Source: JBHIDJ01 sp046760105
GTDB taxonomy: Bacteria > Pseudomonadota > Gammaproteobacteria > Acidiferrobacterales > SPGG2
Assembly: GCA_046760105.1 (NCBI GenBank)
Contig: JBHIDJ010000009.1
Location: 1-52,170 of the forward strand
Reading direction: 5' to 3'
Length of the DNA stretch: 52,170 nt
This document shows, piece by piece, positions 51,324 to 52,170 of this stretch (position 1 is its first letter; each line of letters starts with the position of its first letter). A model generated the notes under the pieces. That model did no database searches, was not told the origin of the DNA, and saw only the letters and a program-made list of their open reading frames with translations. Made by a program: the position numbers and the translations under genes.

Positions 51324-52170
51324 TCAGGCCGTGGCTGGGTTGGGTTTGGGCAGCCGTTGCATTACTTCTATTACACCTGCGCTAACGATTAGGATGGTCC
51401 CTATGAGCTCGCGCCTACCAAACGGCTCGTCTGTCAGCAACGCGGCAGAGATAACGCCGACGACAACTTCGCCCATAAGTAGTAATCCAACCCGGCCAGG
51501 ACTAAGTCGGCTCGTTGCCCAAAGTAAGACCAACATGGAAGGAACGAGATAGGCAACCACCAACAAAAATAGCCATGGTGTCGCTGCCACCAATGACTCG
51601 GAGCTTGGTGTTGCAACGTCAATCGGTATTAACACCACCACCAACGTAACCAACAACCCACCAGCGAAGAACGCGCTCGTTGATTCCCATGCGCTCGCGG
51701 TTTCACTGCGGTAAACACGCAAAGAGCCGTAGGCCCAGCCGATTCCAGAGAGTAGGGCCATCCAGTCACCGATGTTGCGCGGCAGGGGCAGCCCCCGATC
51801 GAAGCCAAGGATCACGAATAGGCCAGCGATACCTAATATAAGAGCCAGCAAGCGTCCACGCGTAATTCTTTCACCAAGCATGATGCGACCGAGCAACGTA
51901 CTCCACACAGGGGTGAGATAAAACAAAAGAATCGTATAAACGACTTCGGTTAATACGAGCGCGGTTGCATAAAGCGAAAATGCAGCGCCAATGATCATCC
52001 CAGTTACTAGTAAACTGGTGCCACCCGCGACTAGCCTGCGCCGGCGCGCGATGATCACAGGAAACAGCAGCACCATTGCGGTTGCGAATACAGCGAGGCT
52101 GGCCCATGCACCAGTGAGTCCGATCTCGTCTAGCAGCCGCATCGGTAGCCAGAATACGCCCCACGACACG
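51324..52170 (-). CDS. EamA/DMT-family transporter, 5' end outside the window
   Basis: At least 281 residues of a ten-helix EamA (drug/metabolite) transporter. Two EamA repeats are seen, the second ending SRLSPGRVGLLLMGEVVVGV, then a C-terminal helix with LIGTILIVSAGVIEVM. The frame stays open to the end of the window, so the N-terminus is cut. Such proteins export or import amino acids and small metabolites. The stop is at 51324. Confidence 0.85.
   Translation of the reverse strand, partial: VSWGVFWLPMRLLDEIGLTGAWASLAVFATAMVLLFPVIIARRRRLVAGGTSLLVTGMIIGAAFSLYATALVLTEVVYTILLFYLTPVWSTLLGRIMLGERITRGRLLALILGIAGLFVILGFDRGLPLPRNIGDWMALLSGIGWAYGSLRVYRSETASAWESTSAFFAGGLLVTLVVVLIPIDVATPSSESLVAATPWLFLLVVAYLVPSMLVLLWATSRLSPGRVGLLLMGEVVVGVISAALLTDEPFGRRELIGTILIVSAGVIEVMQRLPKPNPATA

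Overview
This window looks like a chromosomal stretch of a proteobacterium, most likely a gammaproteobacterium that I cannot place to genus. The clues are the proteobacterial-type glutamate-cysteine ligase (GshA), BolA next to a DUF1244 protein, DjlA, GcvA-type LysR regulators paired with DUF1127 proteins, and a sigma-54 activator. GC content is moderately high, with a visibly AT-richer gene at 3.7-4.9 kb. No rRNA, tRNA, CRISPR array or intact insertion sequence was found.

Layout. 0-5 kb (minus strand): betaine/homocysteine methyltransferase and a zinc alcohol dehydrogenase, a hydroxyacid dehydrogenase and an enolase-superfamily dehydratase. 5-9.2 kb (plus): a possible small RNA, a Lys/Ala-rich histone-H1-like protein, a broken pirin, a membrane protein, dienelactone hydrolase, haloacid dehalogenase and class II aldolase. 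9.3-17.6 kb: glyoxalase II, a LysR/DUF1127 pair, a VOC protein, HpcH-type aldolase, an MBL hydrolase, a lipoprotein, an FAD amine oxidoreductase, a medium-chain dehydrogenase and several gene fragments. 17.9-23.1 kb: DUF1244, BolA, GshA, MOSC protein, then a second DUF1127/LysR pair with an unlisted 28-residue membrane protein. 23.4-24 kb: remains of a mobile region (an interrupted gene and an integrase tail). 24.1-29 kb: a sigma-54 regulated unit. 29.3-34.3 kb: small envelope proteins, a His/Tyr-rich exported protein, a PepSY protein, a two-component system and an ArsP-like permease. 34.4-36.4 kb: a PIN/ribbon-helix-helix toxin-antitoxin pair, G-rich repeats, a third sigma-54-type promoter and palindromes. 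36.4-45.3 kb: GbsR-like regulator, RND efflux pump with adaptor, an MscS-family channel and DjlA. 45.5-52.2 kb: a second zinc alcohol dehydrogenase, a ProU-like betaine/proline ABC transporter and a truncated EamA transporter.

The most interesting item is at 24.1-29 kb. A five-PAS sigma-54 activator lies upstream, on the same strand, of an uncharacterised 77-residue protein and an alpha/beta hydrolase. Each of these two genes is preceded by a near-perfect sigma-54 promoter, TGGCAC-N5-TTGCT. About 115 bp further upstream each has a related 16-bp dyad of the form CCGTYA-N4-TRAYGG. The two control regions are diverged direct copies with nearly the same internal spacing. This reads as a small self-contained regulon whose signal and chemistry are unknown.

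The other theme is patchwork catabolism with erosion. Betaine import, betaine-dependent methyl transfer and an amine-type FAD oxidoreductase could together serve methylated-osmolyte use. At least nine gene remnants (enolase-type twice, MocR-type regulator, pirin, cyclase-TPR, methyltransferase, integrase, epimerase, an interrupted unknown) lie between intact genes.
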